Origin: Bacteroidales bacterium
GTDB taxonomy: Bacteria > Bacteroidota > Bacteroidia > Bacteroidales > Muribaculaceae
DNA: 64,000 nucleotides
Direction: 5' to 3'
NCBI GenBank assembly: GCA_003150235.1
Contig: QAMW01000034.1
Coordinates: 31,324-95,323 of the forward strand
Below, in pieces: positions 37,090-45,741 of this stretch. Positions within the stretch are counted from its first letter, which is position 1, and every line of letters starts with the position of its first letter. Position numbers and translations under genes: made by a program. The notes beneath the pieces are model-generated. The model was given only the letters and a program-made list of their open reading frames with translations, was not told where the DNA came from and made no database searches.

Positions 37090-37868
37090 CCCCTTTCGGA
37101 TTAAAAGACGCCCTTGACATAATCATCGTGGCATTGATTCTTTTCTATCTCTACCGGATAATGAAAGAATCAGGCACTATCAACATATTTTTCGGAGTCC
37201 TCGCATTCATAATCGTATGGGTTGTAGCTTCCGAAATACTTGAGATGCGACTCATCGGCACAATTCTTGATAAAGTGATGTCGATAGGACTTATAATCCT
37301 TGTCATCCTCTTTCAGGATCAGATAAAACGCTTTCTTGTCGAAATCGGCAATCACAAGCGATGGCGATTCCTGCGCGACATGTTCAGGCATCATCATGGA
37401 AGTAAAAGTCACGATGCCGACATGAGAAAATGGGTTATGCCGATTGTCTACGCCTGTATGTCAATGTCAAAATCAAAGACCGGCGCACTGATTGTAATCG
37501 AACAGAGTATTCCGCTTGAACACTATGAAAAAAGCGGCGACATGATTGATGCTAACATCAACTCGCGGCTGATTGAGAACATATTCTTTAAAAACTCCCC
37601 GCTTCATGACGGGGCGATGATTATCGCCCATGACCGTATAAAAGCAGCCGGCTGCATCTTGCCGGTCAGCCATGACACCAATATTCCACGTTCAATGGGA
37701 TTGCGTCACCGTTCGGCACTCGGAATAAGCCAGGCGACAGACGCCGCTGCAGTCGTGGTCAGTGAAGAGACCGGAGGAATATCGTTTGCCTACAAAGGCA
37801 AGATTACAAGCAGGCTGTCATCAACCGACCTTGAACACCGTCTGTCGCAGCTGTACCCTGACGAATAA
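37086..37868 (+). CDS. cdaA: Diadenylate cyclase (CdaA/DacA)
   Basis: These 260 residues make c-di-AMP from two ATP. Three N-terminal helices (about 9-75) anchor it in the inner membrane. The DAC domain shows DGAMI and RHRSALGISQATDAAAVVVS, the conserved DGA and RHR motifs needed for activity, followed by EETGGIS. It is ATGA-coupled to folP. No c-di-AMP phosphodiesterase or receptor gene is in the window. Activity appears intact from these residues. Confidence 0.95.
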   Translation: MTPFGLKDALDIIIVALILFYLYRIMKESGTINIFFGVLAFIIVWVVASEILEMRLIGTILDKVMSIGLIILVILFQDQIKRFLVEIGNHKRWRFLRDMFRHHHGSKSHDADMRKWVMPIVYACMSMSKSKTGALIVIEQSIPLEHYEKSGDMIDANINSRLIENIFFKNSPLHDGAMIIAHDRIKAAGCILPVSHDTNIPRSMGLRHRSALGISQATDAAAVVVSEETGGISFAYKGKITSRLSSTDLEHRLSQLYPDE

Positions 37869-37875
37869 ACGCCAT

Positions 37876-38118
37876 TCAGCAACATCCGCAAGTAGGTCCG
37901 GAGCTGCCATTGTCACGGTCGCGCCGATTATCGCATTTTGACATATCCTTATGACAATTATCCTTGAGCGGACAGCCGCCACATGCTTCATCAGCCGTAC
38001 CCTTTCCTTTTGACAGTCCGAAAAATTTACGTACACAGTAAACAGCCGCACATACAACAATTATGCCCACCCAGATCCACTGGAGGAGATAGTCACTAAA
38101 AGTCCAGGCATTTGTCAC
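37876..38118 (-). CDS. Small Cys-rich single-pass membrane protein (FeoB-associated P12-like)
   Basis: This 80-residue protein has one transmembrane helix (about 10-30) and a C-terminal tail with CGGCPLKDNC and a terminal CGCC. It resembles the FeoB-associated Cys-rich (virus attachment p12) family, but no feoA or feoB gene is nearby. The start overlaps the Nudix gene stop by 4 bases. The Cys tail could bind Fe or another metal; function is inferred only from this likeness. Confidence 0.65.
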   Translation of the reverse strand: MTNAWTFSDYLLQWIWVGIIVVCAAVYCVRKFFGLSKGKGTADEACGGCPLKDNCHKDMSKCDNRRDRDNGSSGPTCGCC

Positions 38119-38627
38119 TTCAGATATAGTTTAATTAACGATTCAAATTCCTGCTCAAAATTAGGAGTAAAAACATTATTATGCAAATTTTCAAGGATTT
38201 CATTTACGTGCCAGAAACGTCCGGCGGTAATTTCACCCGGATCCGGCGTAAGTACGGTATCATCCTTGACATATACATAATACGGATTAATCAGCTCACA
38301 CTCGCGTGACGAACGAAACACGTATGGCGCAAGTTTTACCGGCGTAAAATCGATGATACCCAACTCTTCACGTGCCTCGCGACGTAATGCGTCATCTATT
38401 GTCTCACCATAGTCGACATGACCACCCACAGCCGTATCCCACTTTCCTGGCTGGATATCCTTTGTCATAGAACGCTGCTGGAGATAGAGCCATCCTCCTT
38501 CTTTCATTATATGAAGATGCACAACCGGATGCATCAGCATCGACCCGCCATGACATTCCTTACGGGTTGCCTTTCCAATAACTTCCCCTTCGCTATTGAC
38601 AAGCGGGAATATCTCTTCACTGCTCAT
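38115..38627 (-). CDS. Nudix hydrolase
   Basis: These 170 residues contain a complete Nudix box, GGHVDYGETIDDALRREARE followed by ELG, which binds Mg and cleaves nucleoside diphosphate derivatives. The N-terminal EIFPLVNSEGEVIGKATRKECH is the IDI/YfcD-like subgroup start, so an isopentenyl-isomerase relative is possible but not shown. It overlaps topB by 4 bases upstream and the Cys-rich gene downstream. Confidence 0.9.
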   Translation of the reverse strand: MSSEEIFPLVNSEGEVIGKATRKECHGGSMLMHPVVHLHIMKEGGWLYLQQRSMTKDIQPGKWDTAVGGHVDYGETIDDALRREAREELGIIDFTPVKLAPYVFRSSRECELINPYYVYVKDDTVLTPDPGEITAGRFWHVNEILENLHNNVFTPNFEQEFESLIKLYLK

Positions 38628-40660
38628 TGTTTGTATTTCTTTTTTAAGTATGATGCCACTCGCGCAGGGGTCAGGTCAGGTCCGCAATCCTTGAAATCAA
38701 GGCGGAAATTGCATCCTTCCTTGAAACAGCTGCATCCGTATGCAGTCTTGCCCTTAAGCAAGAATCCTTTGCCGCATACAGGACATTTCACCTCTTCAAG
38801 GCTCTTAATGCGAGGCGATGACTGACGTTTTTTAACCGGTTCCGCGCCATCTTTCTTTTTCTTATCGGGGACAGCTTCCTCCACGTTGATACGATGACTG
38901 GAATTATCGTTCAAGACGTTTATCACAATCTCATTTATGAGCACCTTTAGTTCTGCGATAAAATCAGCTGCGGAAAACTCTCCTCGCTCGATGCGCCGGA
39001 GTTTGTTTTCCCATAGGCCCGTAAGTTTCGCGCTTTTCAGCAGTTCCTCATTAATCGTTGCAATCAGGTCGATACCCGCCTGCGATGCCTTGATATTTTT
39101 ACGCTCGCGGAATATATAGCGACGCTTGAAAAGTGTCTCGATAATTGCAGCGCGTGTTGAAGGTCGACCTATACCGTTCTCCTTCATTGCCTCGCGAAGC
39201 TCCTCGTCTTCAACAGTCTTGCCCGCCGACTCCATCGCGCGCAACAGCGTACCCTCTGTATATGGTTTTGGCGGCTGCGTCTGCTTTTTCAAAAGCGACG
39301 GGGTGTGCGGTCCACTTTCCCCAACAACAAAAGGAGGCAGTATCTTGTCCTCGCTCTGAGCGTCATCATCCTGCTGGTTGCCGTACACAATGCGCCAACC
39401 AGGCTCGACAATCACCTTTCCCGTCGCCTTGAATCCAATTTTATCGACTTCGCCGAGCACAGTCGTCGACATAAACACGCAATCGGGATAAAATGCCGAG
39501 ATGAAGCGCAAGGCAATCAGATGGTAAAGCTTTCTCTCATCGCCGACCAGCCGGTCCGGTGCCTGTCCTGTGGGAATTATGGCATGGTGGTCGGTGACCT
39601 TCGAATTGTCGAATACCTTCTTCGACTTAGGTATTTTACCCCCGAGCAGCTGCGCGGTAAGCGAGGCATACGGTTTCATCTGACCGAGTATTACCGGTAT
39701 CTTCTTATATATATCCTCGCTTAGATAGGTAGTGTCGACACGCGGATAAGTAGTTACTTTCTTTTCATAGAGCGACTGTATGTAACGCAACGTGTCATCG
39801 GCTGTCCATCCCCATTTCTTGTTACACTCGACTTGCAGCGAAGTCAAGTCGAAGAGTCGTGGCGGAGCCTCTTTCCCTTTCTTTTCCGAGACATCAGTTA
39901 CAGTAAAGATTTTCCCGTCGATTGCCTCAAGCGCCGACTGTGCTTCTGCCTCGGTCTTAAAGCGCCCTGACGTGACATTAAACGTCACGTCACGGTACAC
40001 GGTCTTCAGTTCCCAATAATCTTCCGGCTTGAAATTTTCTATTTCAAGTTGCCGCTGCACAATCAGTGCAAGCGTGGGCGTCTGCACACGACCTATCGAC
40101 AACACATTACCGGGCGACGAATATTTCAGTGAATAAAGGCGCGTGGCATTCATCCCCAGTATCCAGTCACCGATGGCACGTGAAAGCCCGGCATGATATA
40201 ACCGGTCATATACTGATTCCGGCTTCAGGTCATTGAACCCGTCGCGTATTGAATCGTCGGTAAGAGAGCTTATCCAAAGACGCTTGACCGGACATTTAAT
40301 CTCAGCCTTTTGCATCACCCAACGCTGAATAAGTTCACCTTCCTGCCCGGCATCACCGCAGTTTATCACCTCGTCAGCTTCAGCGATGAGTTTCTTTATC
40401 ACATTAAACTGCTTCTCGATGCCCCTGTCGGCAATCAGTTTGATACCGAAACGCTGCGGAATCATAGGCAGCGCACCGAGGGACCACCGTTTCCACAAAT
40501 CGGTATAATCGGCAGGCTCTTTTAGGGTGCAAAGATGCCCGAAGGTCCACGTCACTTTATAGTCGCCCCCTTCATAAAAACCGTCCTGCCGCCTGTCGGC
40601 ACCAAGAATCGCAGCTATATCCTTCGCGACACTCGGTTTCTCTGTTATGCAAAGTTTCAA
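38624..40660 (-). CDS. topB: DNA topoisomerase III
   Basis: These 678 residues form a type IA topoisomerase that decatenates and relaxes DNA. The Toprim domain starts KLCITEKPSVAKDIAAIL, with CGDAGQEGELIQRW for metal binding. SIGRVQTPTLALIV and TYPRVDTTYLS, carrying the catalytic Tyr, follow. The C-terminal zinc ribbon is CPVCGKGF...CSCFKEGC. The length is typical. It is in one minus-strand cluster with mazG, a hypothetical gene, a Nudix gene and the Cys-rich gene. Confidence 0.96.
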   Translation of the reverse strand: MKLCITEKPSVAKDIAAILGADRRQDGFYEGGDYKVTWTFGHLCTLKEPADYTDLWKRWSLGALPMIPQRFGIKLIADRGIEKQFNVIKKLIAEADEVINCGDAGQEGELIQRWVMQKAEIKCPVKRLWISSLTDDSIRDGFNDLKPESVYDRLYHAGLSRAIGDWILGMNATRLYSLKYSSPGNVLSIGRVQTPTLALIVQRQLEIENFKPEDYWELKTVYRDVTFNVTSGRFKTEAEAQSALEAIDGKIFTVTDVSEKKGKEAPPRLFDLTSLQVECNKKWGWTADDTLRYIQSLYEKKVTTYPRVDTTYLSEDIYKKIPVILGQMKPYASLTAQLLGGKIPKSKKVFDNSKVTDHHAIIPTGQAPDRLVGDERKLYHLIALRFISAFYPDCVFMSTTVLGEVDKIGFKATGKVIVEPGWRIVYGNQQDDDAQSEDKILPPFVVGESGPHTPSLLKKQTQPPKPYTEGTLLRAMESAGKTVEDEELREAMKENGIGRPSTRAAIIETLFKRRYIFRERKNIKASQAGIDLIATINEELLKSAKLTGLWENKLRRIERGEFSAADFIAELKVLINEIVINVLNDNSSHRINVEEAVPDKKKKDGAEPVKKRQSSPRIKSLEEVKCPVCGKGFLLKGKTAYGCSCFKEGCNFRLDFKDCGPDLTPARVASYLKKKYKQ

Positions 40661-40669
40661 AACCGGCGA

Positions 40670-41095
40670 CTATTTAATTTTTTCGATTGAACAGCGGTCT
40701 ACGCCCTTTTCCGTAGAGATAACCATTATCGCGTTGTTCAAAGATGGTGTACGCGGGAAATCAATCTCTACAGGTATCATACCGTCATCCTCCCACTGAA
40801 ACCAACGGTCAAAATCAACCCCGTCGATATCGTTTGCCTCATATTTCTTCCCTTTACACTCTATGGTTATGCCATGAAGCTTTTGTGATGTGTGAGGGCG
40901 ACCGACAAACTTGCCATATACACGCGTCAGTGACGCGCGGTAACTTATGCTGTCTACCGTCAGCGTCAGATGCCTGGCGGCTGAAAGCCGGTAGTTGCGC
41001 TCGGTACGCGCCTGCGCTGCAAAGACCGCGATTACAAGAAACGCGATTGACATGACGAAAATCCATACACGCTTGTTGCTATTCCTGATTGCCAT
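40670..41095 (-). CDS. Hypothetical single-pass membrane protein
   Basis: This 141-residue protein has one N-terminal transmembrane helix (about 10-28) followed by a soluble, beta-rich part. No family was recognised. Visible segments are LTLTVDSISYRASLTRVYGKF and a GITIECKGKKYEAND stretch. It lies 2 bases behind mazG and 9 bases ahead of topB, which supports translation as part of that operon. Function is unknown. Confidence 0.6.
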   Translation of the reverse strand: MAIRNSNKRVWIFVMSIAFLVIAVFAAQARTERNYRLSAARHLTLTVDSISYRASLTRVYGKFVGRPHTSQKLHGITIECKGKKYEANDIDGVDFDRWFQWEDDGMIPVEIDFPRTPSLNNAIMVISTEKGVDRCSIEKIK

Positions 41096-41097
41096 GG

Positions 41098-41892
41098 CTA
41101 TCCCTTCCTTTCAATTTGTTTTGCTTCATTCCACAGAGCATCCATCTCAGCGAGCGTCATCTCCTTTAACGATTTACCCCTCTCCTTGGCTTTTGACTCC
41201 ACATAATTAAACCGCGAGATAAATTTACGGTTGGTCTTTTCCAAGGCATTTTCCGGATTTATATGATAGAGACGCGCCGCATTTATAAGGCTGAAAAACA
41301 AATCGCCGAATTCCTCTTCCATACGATCGCGGTCAAGTGATTCCACTTCACGGTCAAATTCCGACAATTCTTCTTTCACCTTATCCCATACCTGCTGACG
41401 CTCCTCCCAGTCAAAGCCCACATTGGAAGCCTTTTCCTGGATGCGGTCCGCCTTTATCATAGCAGGCAGAGACACCGGTACACCGCTCAACACGGTCTTG
41501 TTGCCGCCTTTCTCTTTCAGTTTTATCTGCTCCCAGTTCAATTCTACATCATGAGCATTATTGACGTTGACGTCGCCAAACACATGAGGATGACGGAATA
41601 TCAGCTTTTTATTAAGGCTTTCAGCCACGTCGGCTATGTCAAATTCACCTTTTTCCTCCCCTATCTTGGAGTAAAAAAGTATATGAAGCAATACATCACC
41701 AAGCTCTTTGGCGATGTTCGGACTATCATTATTTATCAAAGCCTCACATAACTCATATACCTCTTCTATGGTATTGGAACGCAGTGACTCATTGGTCTGC
41801 TTACGGTCCCATGGGCACTCTACGCGCAATATGTCGAGCGTGTCGATTACCTTGCCGAGTGCTTCTATTTTTTCTTGACGGGAATGTTTCAT
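41098..41892 (-). CDS. mazG: Nucleoside triphosphate pyrophosphohydrolase MazG
   Basis: These 264 residues have two MazG repeats. The active-site helix EEVYELCEALINND and the second EEFGDLFFSLINAARLY carry the metal-binding Glu and Asp residues. CPWDRKQTNESLRSNTIEE is the classic start. MazG removes non-canonical or excess NTPs and lowers ppGpp signalling indirectly. It heads the topB cluster, with a predicted -7 box 19 bases upstream of its start codon. Confidence 0.96.
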   Translation of the reverse strand: MKHSRQEKIEALGKVIDTLDILRVECPWDRKQTNESLRSNTIEEVYELCEALINNDSPNIAKELGDVLLHILFYSKIGEEKGEFDIADVAESLNKKLIFRHPHVFGDVNVNNAHDVELNWEQIKLKEKGGNKTVLSGVPVSLPAMIKADRIQEKASNVGFDWEERQQVWDKVKEELSEFDREVESLDRDRMEEEFGDLFFSLINAARLYHINPENALEKTNRKFISRFNYVESKAKERGKSLKEMTLAEMDALWNEAKQIERKG

Positions 41893-41910
41893 AACATCGG
41901 TTTATCTATG

Positions 41911-41918
41911 CAAAGATA
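41911..41918 (-). promoter_or_regulatory. Predicted -7 box of the mazG-topB operon
   Basis: TATCTTTG on the minus strand lies 18 bases before the mazG ATG. Confidence 0.6.
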
Positions 41919-41956
41919 CTCCAAATTCGGGTAAAATCGAACTTGAAGAGCGTATT

Positions 41957-41989
41957 TTTGTATTATTAGAGAAGAATCGACTAACTTTG
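41957..41989 (+). promoter_or_regulatory. Predicted promoter of the HAD hydrolase gene
   Basis: TTTG (41957-41960) and TAACTTTG (41982-41989) are 21 bases apart; the ATG follows 25 bases later. Confidence 0.65.
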
Positions 41990-42014
41990 TCTTTGTAAAC
42001 AAGAGTATTTGACA

Positions 42015-42806
42015 ATGATGAAAAAAGCATTATTTTTTGATATCGACGGTACACTCGTAAGCTTTAAAACGCATGAAATCCCCGGCTCAACAATCGAGGC
42101 GATAAGAAAAGCCCACGAACGTGGCAACAAGATTTTCATATCCACAGGGCGACCCTATGTCATCATAAACAACCTGAAAGCTCTTCAGGAAAAGAATCTG
42201 ATTGACGGCTATATAACCATGAACGGTGCCTACTGCTTTATTGGCGATGACATACTCTACAAGAGTGCCATACCGCAAGATGAGGTAAGGCGTCTTGCCG
42301 AAATATGCCGGGAAAAAGGATATGCCTGTATTTTCGTTACCGAAGATGAGATTAAAGTAGTGCAGCCTACGGAGGAAGTGCGCAAGATTTTCAACGAGTT
42401 TCTGCATGTCCAGGAGATACCCCACACCGATTTCGAGGACGTAGTAGACAAGACGATATACCAAATGACAGTGTTCATCACTGAAGATATCGAAAAAGAG
42501 GTGGCAAAACAGATGCCTGGAAGCGAGTTCAACCGATGGTATCCTACCTTTGTCGACATCACGGCAAAAGGGAATACGAAGGCTCACGGCATCGAGATTA
42601 TGATGAACAGTATCGGGTTTCCCCAAGATGCCTCTATTGCTTTCGGTGATGGCGGCAACGATATCCCGATGCTTGAAAAAGCAGCCATAGGCGTGGCGAT
42701 GGGAAATGCCAATGATGATGTGAAAGCCCATGCACAGCTTGTCACCGACACGGTCGACAATGACGGCATAGCAAAAGCCCTTGAAGAGCTTAACCTCACC
42801 GATTGA
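42015..42806 (+). CDS. HAD-superfamily Cof-type phosphatase
   Basis: These 263 residues run from the ATG at 42015; a TTG two codons upstream is less likely. FFDIDGTL holds the nucleophile and acid Asp, STGRP gives motif II, and GDGGNDIPML motif IV. A C2B cap domain lies between. Cof-type enzymes dephosphorylate sugar phosphates or pyridoxal phosphate; the substrate here cannot be read. It has its own promoter and stands alone. Confidence 0.92.
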   Translation: MMKKALFFDIDGTLVSFKTHEIPGSTIEAIRKAHERGNKIFISTGRPYVIINNLKALQEKNLIDGYITMNGAYCFIGDDILYKSAIPQDEVRRLAEICREKGYACIFVTEDEIKVVQPTEEVRKIFNEFLHVQEIPHTDFEDVVDKTIYQMTVFITEDIEKEVAKQMPGSEFNRWYPTFVDITAKGNTKAHGIEIMMNSIGFPQDASIAFGDGGNDIPMLEKAAIGVAMGNANDDVKAHAQLVTDTVDNDGIAKALEELNLTD

Positions 42807-42895
42807 CAATCCCAGTCAGAAGGACATATCGACAGTATTTGCATGTCATTGGCGATAAATTAGCCGGTAATGAGTCTTATATCGGATTTTTTTCG

Positions 42896-42903
42896 TATCT
42901 TTG
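42896..42903 (+). promoter_or_regulatory. Predicted -7 box of the GT5-like gene
   Basis: TATCTTTG lies 29 bases before ATG 42933. An in-frame ATG at 42870 would lie upstream of this box, which decides the start in favour of 42933. Confidence 0.68.
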
Positions 42904-42932
42904 CCGATATTATATATTCAATTATCAATTTG

Positions 42933-43742
42933 ATGGATACCAACAAGGTTCTTTACATTTCCCAAGAAATCACCCCCTATCTACCGGATAGCCCTATGGC
43001 GGTTCTCAGCCAGAAACTTCCGCAGGGTATTCAAGAAAAAGGCAACGAGGTACGCACATTCATGCCCAAATACGGCTGCATTAAAGAGCGCCGCAACCAA
43101 CTGCATGAAGTAATCCGTCTCTCCGGCCTAAACATTGTAATTGATGACTCAGACCATCCGTTAATTATAAAGGTCGCCACTCTACAGCCTGCAAGAATGC
43201 AGGTTTACTTCATTGACAACGAAGATTATTTTCTTCGCGGTCAGACGACAAAGGAGCTGGAGACGGTTTTGTCGCCCGAGGATAACGATGAACGAATAAT
43301 GTTCTATGTGCGTGGTGTGGCAGAAACAGTAAAGAAACTACGCTGGGACCCGAACTTGGTACATTGTTCCGGATGGGTGTCGGCTCTCGCCCCTATTTAT
43401 CTGAAAAAAATCTATTCGGAAGATCCGGCATTTAATAATGCCAAGATTGTCTACTCCTTGTTTGACGACAAGTTTGAAGGCACTCTCAACAAACGTATGG
43501 TAGAGAAACTTAAACTCGAAGGTTTCAGCAAGAGCGACCTTTCCATATTGGGAAAGTCAGCTGTCAACTGGAAAACGCTCAACAAGCTTGCCATAGAATA
43601 TTCCGACGGGATAGTGCAGGCTTCTCCTGAAATCGATCCGGAATTAAAAGAATATATTGAAAAATCAGGCAAGAAATTCCTCCCCTATCCCGGTGACGAG
43701 GACTATATCGACAAATATGCCGAGTTCTATGCCCAATTATAA
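42933..43742 (+). CDS. Glycogen/starch synthase N-terminal-domain protein (GT5-like, half length)
   Basis: These 269 residues cover only the N-terminal Rossmann half of a GT5 glycogen synthase (NKVLYISQEITPYLP, MAVLSQKLPQGIQEKGNEVRTFMPKYG, VHCSGWVSALAPIYLKKIYS). The C-terminal half with the ADP-glucose site is missing and no second ORF supplies it. The same short form is common in Bacteroidales, so it is a family, not a fresh truncation. A catalytic role is doubtful; the function is unknown. A DUF4270 gene follows at 27 bases. Confidence 0.8.
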   Translation: MDTNKVLYISQEITPYLPDSPMAVLSQKLPQGIQEKGNEVRTFMPKYGCIKERRNQLHEVIRLSGLNIVIDDSDHPLIIKVATLQPARMQVYFIDNEDYFLRGQTTKELETVLSPEDNDERIMFYVRGVAETVKKLRWDPNLVHCSGWVSALAPIYLKKIYSEDPAFNNAKIVYSLFDDKFEGTLNKRMVEKLKLEGFSKSDLSILGKSAVNWKTLNKLAIEYSDGIVQASPEIDPELKEYIEKSGKKFLPYPGDEDYIDKYAEFYAQL

Positions 43743-43769
43743 AAACATTCACTTATTGCATTTACGGTA

Positions 43770-45143
43770 ATGAAATTATTCAGATTGATTCCTGCCGCGC
43801 TCATAGGCGCATCTTTGTTCTCTTGCGAACAAGACAGTGCCATAGGATCATCAGTCATACAAGATCGTGTGGAAGTAGTCATCGACTCATCTTTCACAGT
43901 CACCGGCTCATCAGTGATAAATCCTGTCATACAGGCAAGAACTGACAATCAGCTTCTCGGAATAATCGATGCCAAAGGGTTCGGACGACTTTCAAGCGAC
44001 TTCATATCGCAGTTGATGCCTTCCAACACTATTGATACAGTCGGAGTCACTGTCAACGACATCGATTCGCTCAAGATGTTTCTGTATATGGGAAAGAGTG
44101 ACATGATCGGCGACTCCCTCGTTCCGATGGGGCTTGAGGTATATCGTGTGACAAAGGCTCTTCCCTCCCCTATTTACAGCAACTTTGATCCGGAAACATA
44201 TTATTCGCAAAACGAAAAACTTGCGTCAACTGTATATTCCGCAAGTGTCTTAGGACTGTCTGATGCCCGTCGCGACACAATCGGTCTGCCTGACACCATG
44301 CGCATCGTGGAAATCAAACTCCCGGTTGAACTTGGCCGTGAATTTTACACAAAATATAAGCAAGACCCATCTTTATTCAGCGACCCAGAACGCTTCTCCA
44401 AATGGTTTCCCGGTCTTTACATAAAAAACAGCTTCGGTTCGGGACGACTCATGCGTTTCAGCACCTCACTGGTGTCGATATATTACCGAAAAAAGGTGGC
44501 AATGGAGACCAAAGACACCATATATAATCTTGCCAATCCGTTTCTCGCTGTCACGCCTGAGGTCATAAACAATAACAACATGACCCTTTCCGTGAGCAAT
44601 GAGCTCAAGACTCTTGCAGCCACCACCCCCGTTGTTGCGGCGCCTATCGGCTACGATGCCGAAATACATATCCCGATTCAAGACATAATCGACAAGTATC
44701 ACTCAAACACTAACAGCTACAGCGTGGTTAATGCCATGACTCTTGAGATTCCGGCATCGGAGATTGCCAACGACTACGGCATAACACCGCCAACCAACCT
44801 GCTTTTGGTGAAGAAGAGTGAAAAAGACGAGTTCTTCGCCAACCAGCAGATTTATGACAACCGCACCTCCTTCTATGCTACATACAATGCTACCACACAA
44901 TCCTACGTGTTCAGTTCGATGCGTCAGTATTTCCTTGACATGTACAATAAGGAAGCCATCGAAGAAGGTGACGGCGACTTTGTACTCACAGCGGTTACAC
45001 CCGTGACTGAAGTGTCGCAGTCGGGCTACACACAGCAGACCGTGATAATGGCGATTGTGCCCTATGTCAGCACTCCGGCAATGGCAAAGCTTAATCTTGA
45101 AAAAGCGAAGATAAAGCTAACATTTAGCAAGCAGACGATGTAA
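43770..45143 (+). CDS. DUF4270 family lipoprotein
   Basis: These 457 residues have a lipoprotein signal (lipobox LFSC, Cys19) and the beta-rich DUF4270 layout: SFTVTGSSVINPVIQARTDNQLLG, LGRLSSDFISQ-type strands and long conserved stretches with no catalytic motif. DUF4270 proteins are surface lipoproteins of Bacteroidetes. Placement behind a GT5-like gene hints at a shared role in glycan storage or display, which is inference. The tRNA-Thr gene starts 39 bases after its stop. Confidence 0.85.
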   Translation: MKLFRLIPAALIGASLFSCEQDSAIGSSVIQDRVEVVIDSSFTVTGSSVINPVIQARTDNQLLGIIDAKGFGRLSSDFISQLMPSNTIDTVGVTVNDIDSLKMFLYMGKSDMIGDSLVPMGLEVYRVTKALPSPIYSNFDPETYYSQNEKLASTVYSASVLGLSDARRDTIGLPDTMRIVEIKLPVELGREFYTKYKQDPSLFSDPERFSKWFPGLYIKNSFGSGRLMRFSTSLVSIYYRKKVAMETKDTIYNLANPFLAVTPEVINNNNMTLSVSNELKTLAATTPVVAAPIGYDAEIHIPIQDIIDKYHSNTNSYSVVNAMTLEIPASEIANDYGITPPTNLLLVKKSEKDEFFANQQIYDNRTSFYATYNATTQSYVFSSMRQYFLDMYNKEAIEEGDGDFVLTAVTPVTEVSQSGYTQQTVIMAIVPYVSTPAMAKLNLEKAKIKLTFSKQTM

Positions 45144-45161
45144 TTATTCACAAAATATTTG

Positions 45162-45169
45162 TATCTTTG
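45162..45169 (+). promoter_or_regulatory. Predicted -7 box of the tRNA-Thr gene
   Basis: TATCTTTG lies 13 bases before the mature tRNA start, a spacing that gives transcription starting just upstream of the tRNA. Confidence 0.65.
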
Positions 45170-45182
45170 CACTCGCAAACCA

Positions 45183-45255
45183 GCCGCAATAGCTCAGTCG
45201 GTAGAGCATTTCATTCGTAACGAAAAGGTCAGGGGTTCGAGCCCCCTTTGTGGCT
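45183..45255 (+). tRNA. tRNA-Thr (anticodon CGT)
   Basis: The 73 bases fold as a cloverleaf. The acceptor stem is GCCGCAA/TTGTGGC, the D stem GCTC/GAGC, the anticodon loop TTCGTAA and the T arm AGGGG-TTCGAGC-CCCCT, with discriminator T. CCA is not encoded. The last anticodon-stem pair (A-C) is mismatched. The CGT anticodon reads ACG. A 15-bp hairpin with a T-rich tail follows. Confidence 0.93.
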
Positions 45256-45268
45256 CAAAGCCTAAAAT

Positions 45269-45315
45269 CAAGAAGTTCAGCCAGTTACATAATTGGTTGA
45301 GCTTCTTGTTTTGTT
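45269..45315 (+). terminator. Terminator after tRNA-Thr
   Basis: CAAGAAGTTCAGCCA pairs over 15 base pairs with TGGTTGAGCTTCTTG around a 10-base loop, followed by TTTTGTT. Confidence 0.88.
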
Positions 45316-45429
45316 AAACATAGTTAAATTGAGGCTAAAAATTAGGCTTATTCCAATAAATATCCTCACTTTTGAGGAGAAATCCGCGCAGTTTGTGTGC
45401 ATCTAAGTGCATCTCCTGTTGACTCAACC

Positions 45430-45645
45430 TGGAGAGTGGGTTGCATAGCCGCTTGATTAGCATATATTTATGCAACCCGTTTCAGGGTTGCGTTATTGTG
45501 GGGCATAGCTCTCCACGGGCGCACCTTCGGCGCTGCCCGCGGTTACCGCCATCTTGCCCTGTCAGGGCAAAATCCTTAAGTTAGTGACATTGAGATGTCT
45601 TTTGAGCCTAAGTTAGTGGCTTGAGCTTCCACTCGACCCCTTCTG
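45430..45645. repeat. Hairpin-rich noncoding stretch downstream of tRNA-Thr
   Basis: No gene is credible between 45316 and 45741. Two mutually exclusive hairpins share GCAACCC: GGGTTGCATA...TATGCAACCC, and GCAACCC...GGGTTGC. Further hairpins are CGGGC...GCCCG and TTGCCCT...AGGGCAA. A direct repeat (AAGTTAGTGAC and AAGTTAGTGGC) follows. It looks like a REP-type dispersed element or a scar of mobile DNA beside a tRNA; neither is proven. Confidence 0.5.
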
Positions 45646-45674
45646 CTACGAAGGAGATGACCCTTCAGATATAT

Positions 45675-45716
45675 AAAAGGCATGGTCGTACCGGTTTAGG
45701 TACAACCATGCCTTTT
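45675..45716 (-). terminator. Terminator of the DUF3127 gene
   Basis: AAAAGGCATGGT pairs with ACCATGCCTTTT, with an inner TACC/GGTA stem. It lies 26 bases past the DUF3127 stop and may also stop transcription coming from the tRNA side. Confidence 0.8.
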
Positions 45717-45741
45717 ATTTTACCACTTACATATTTTTACA

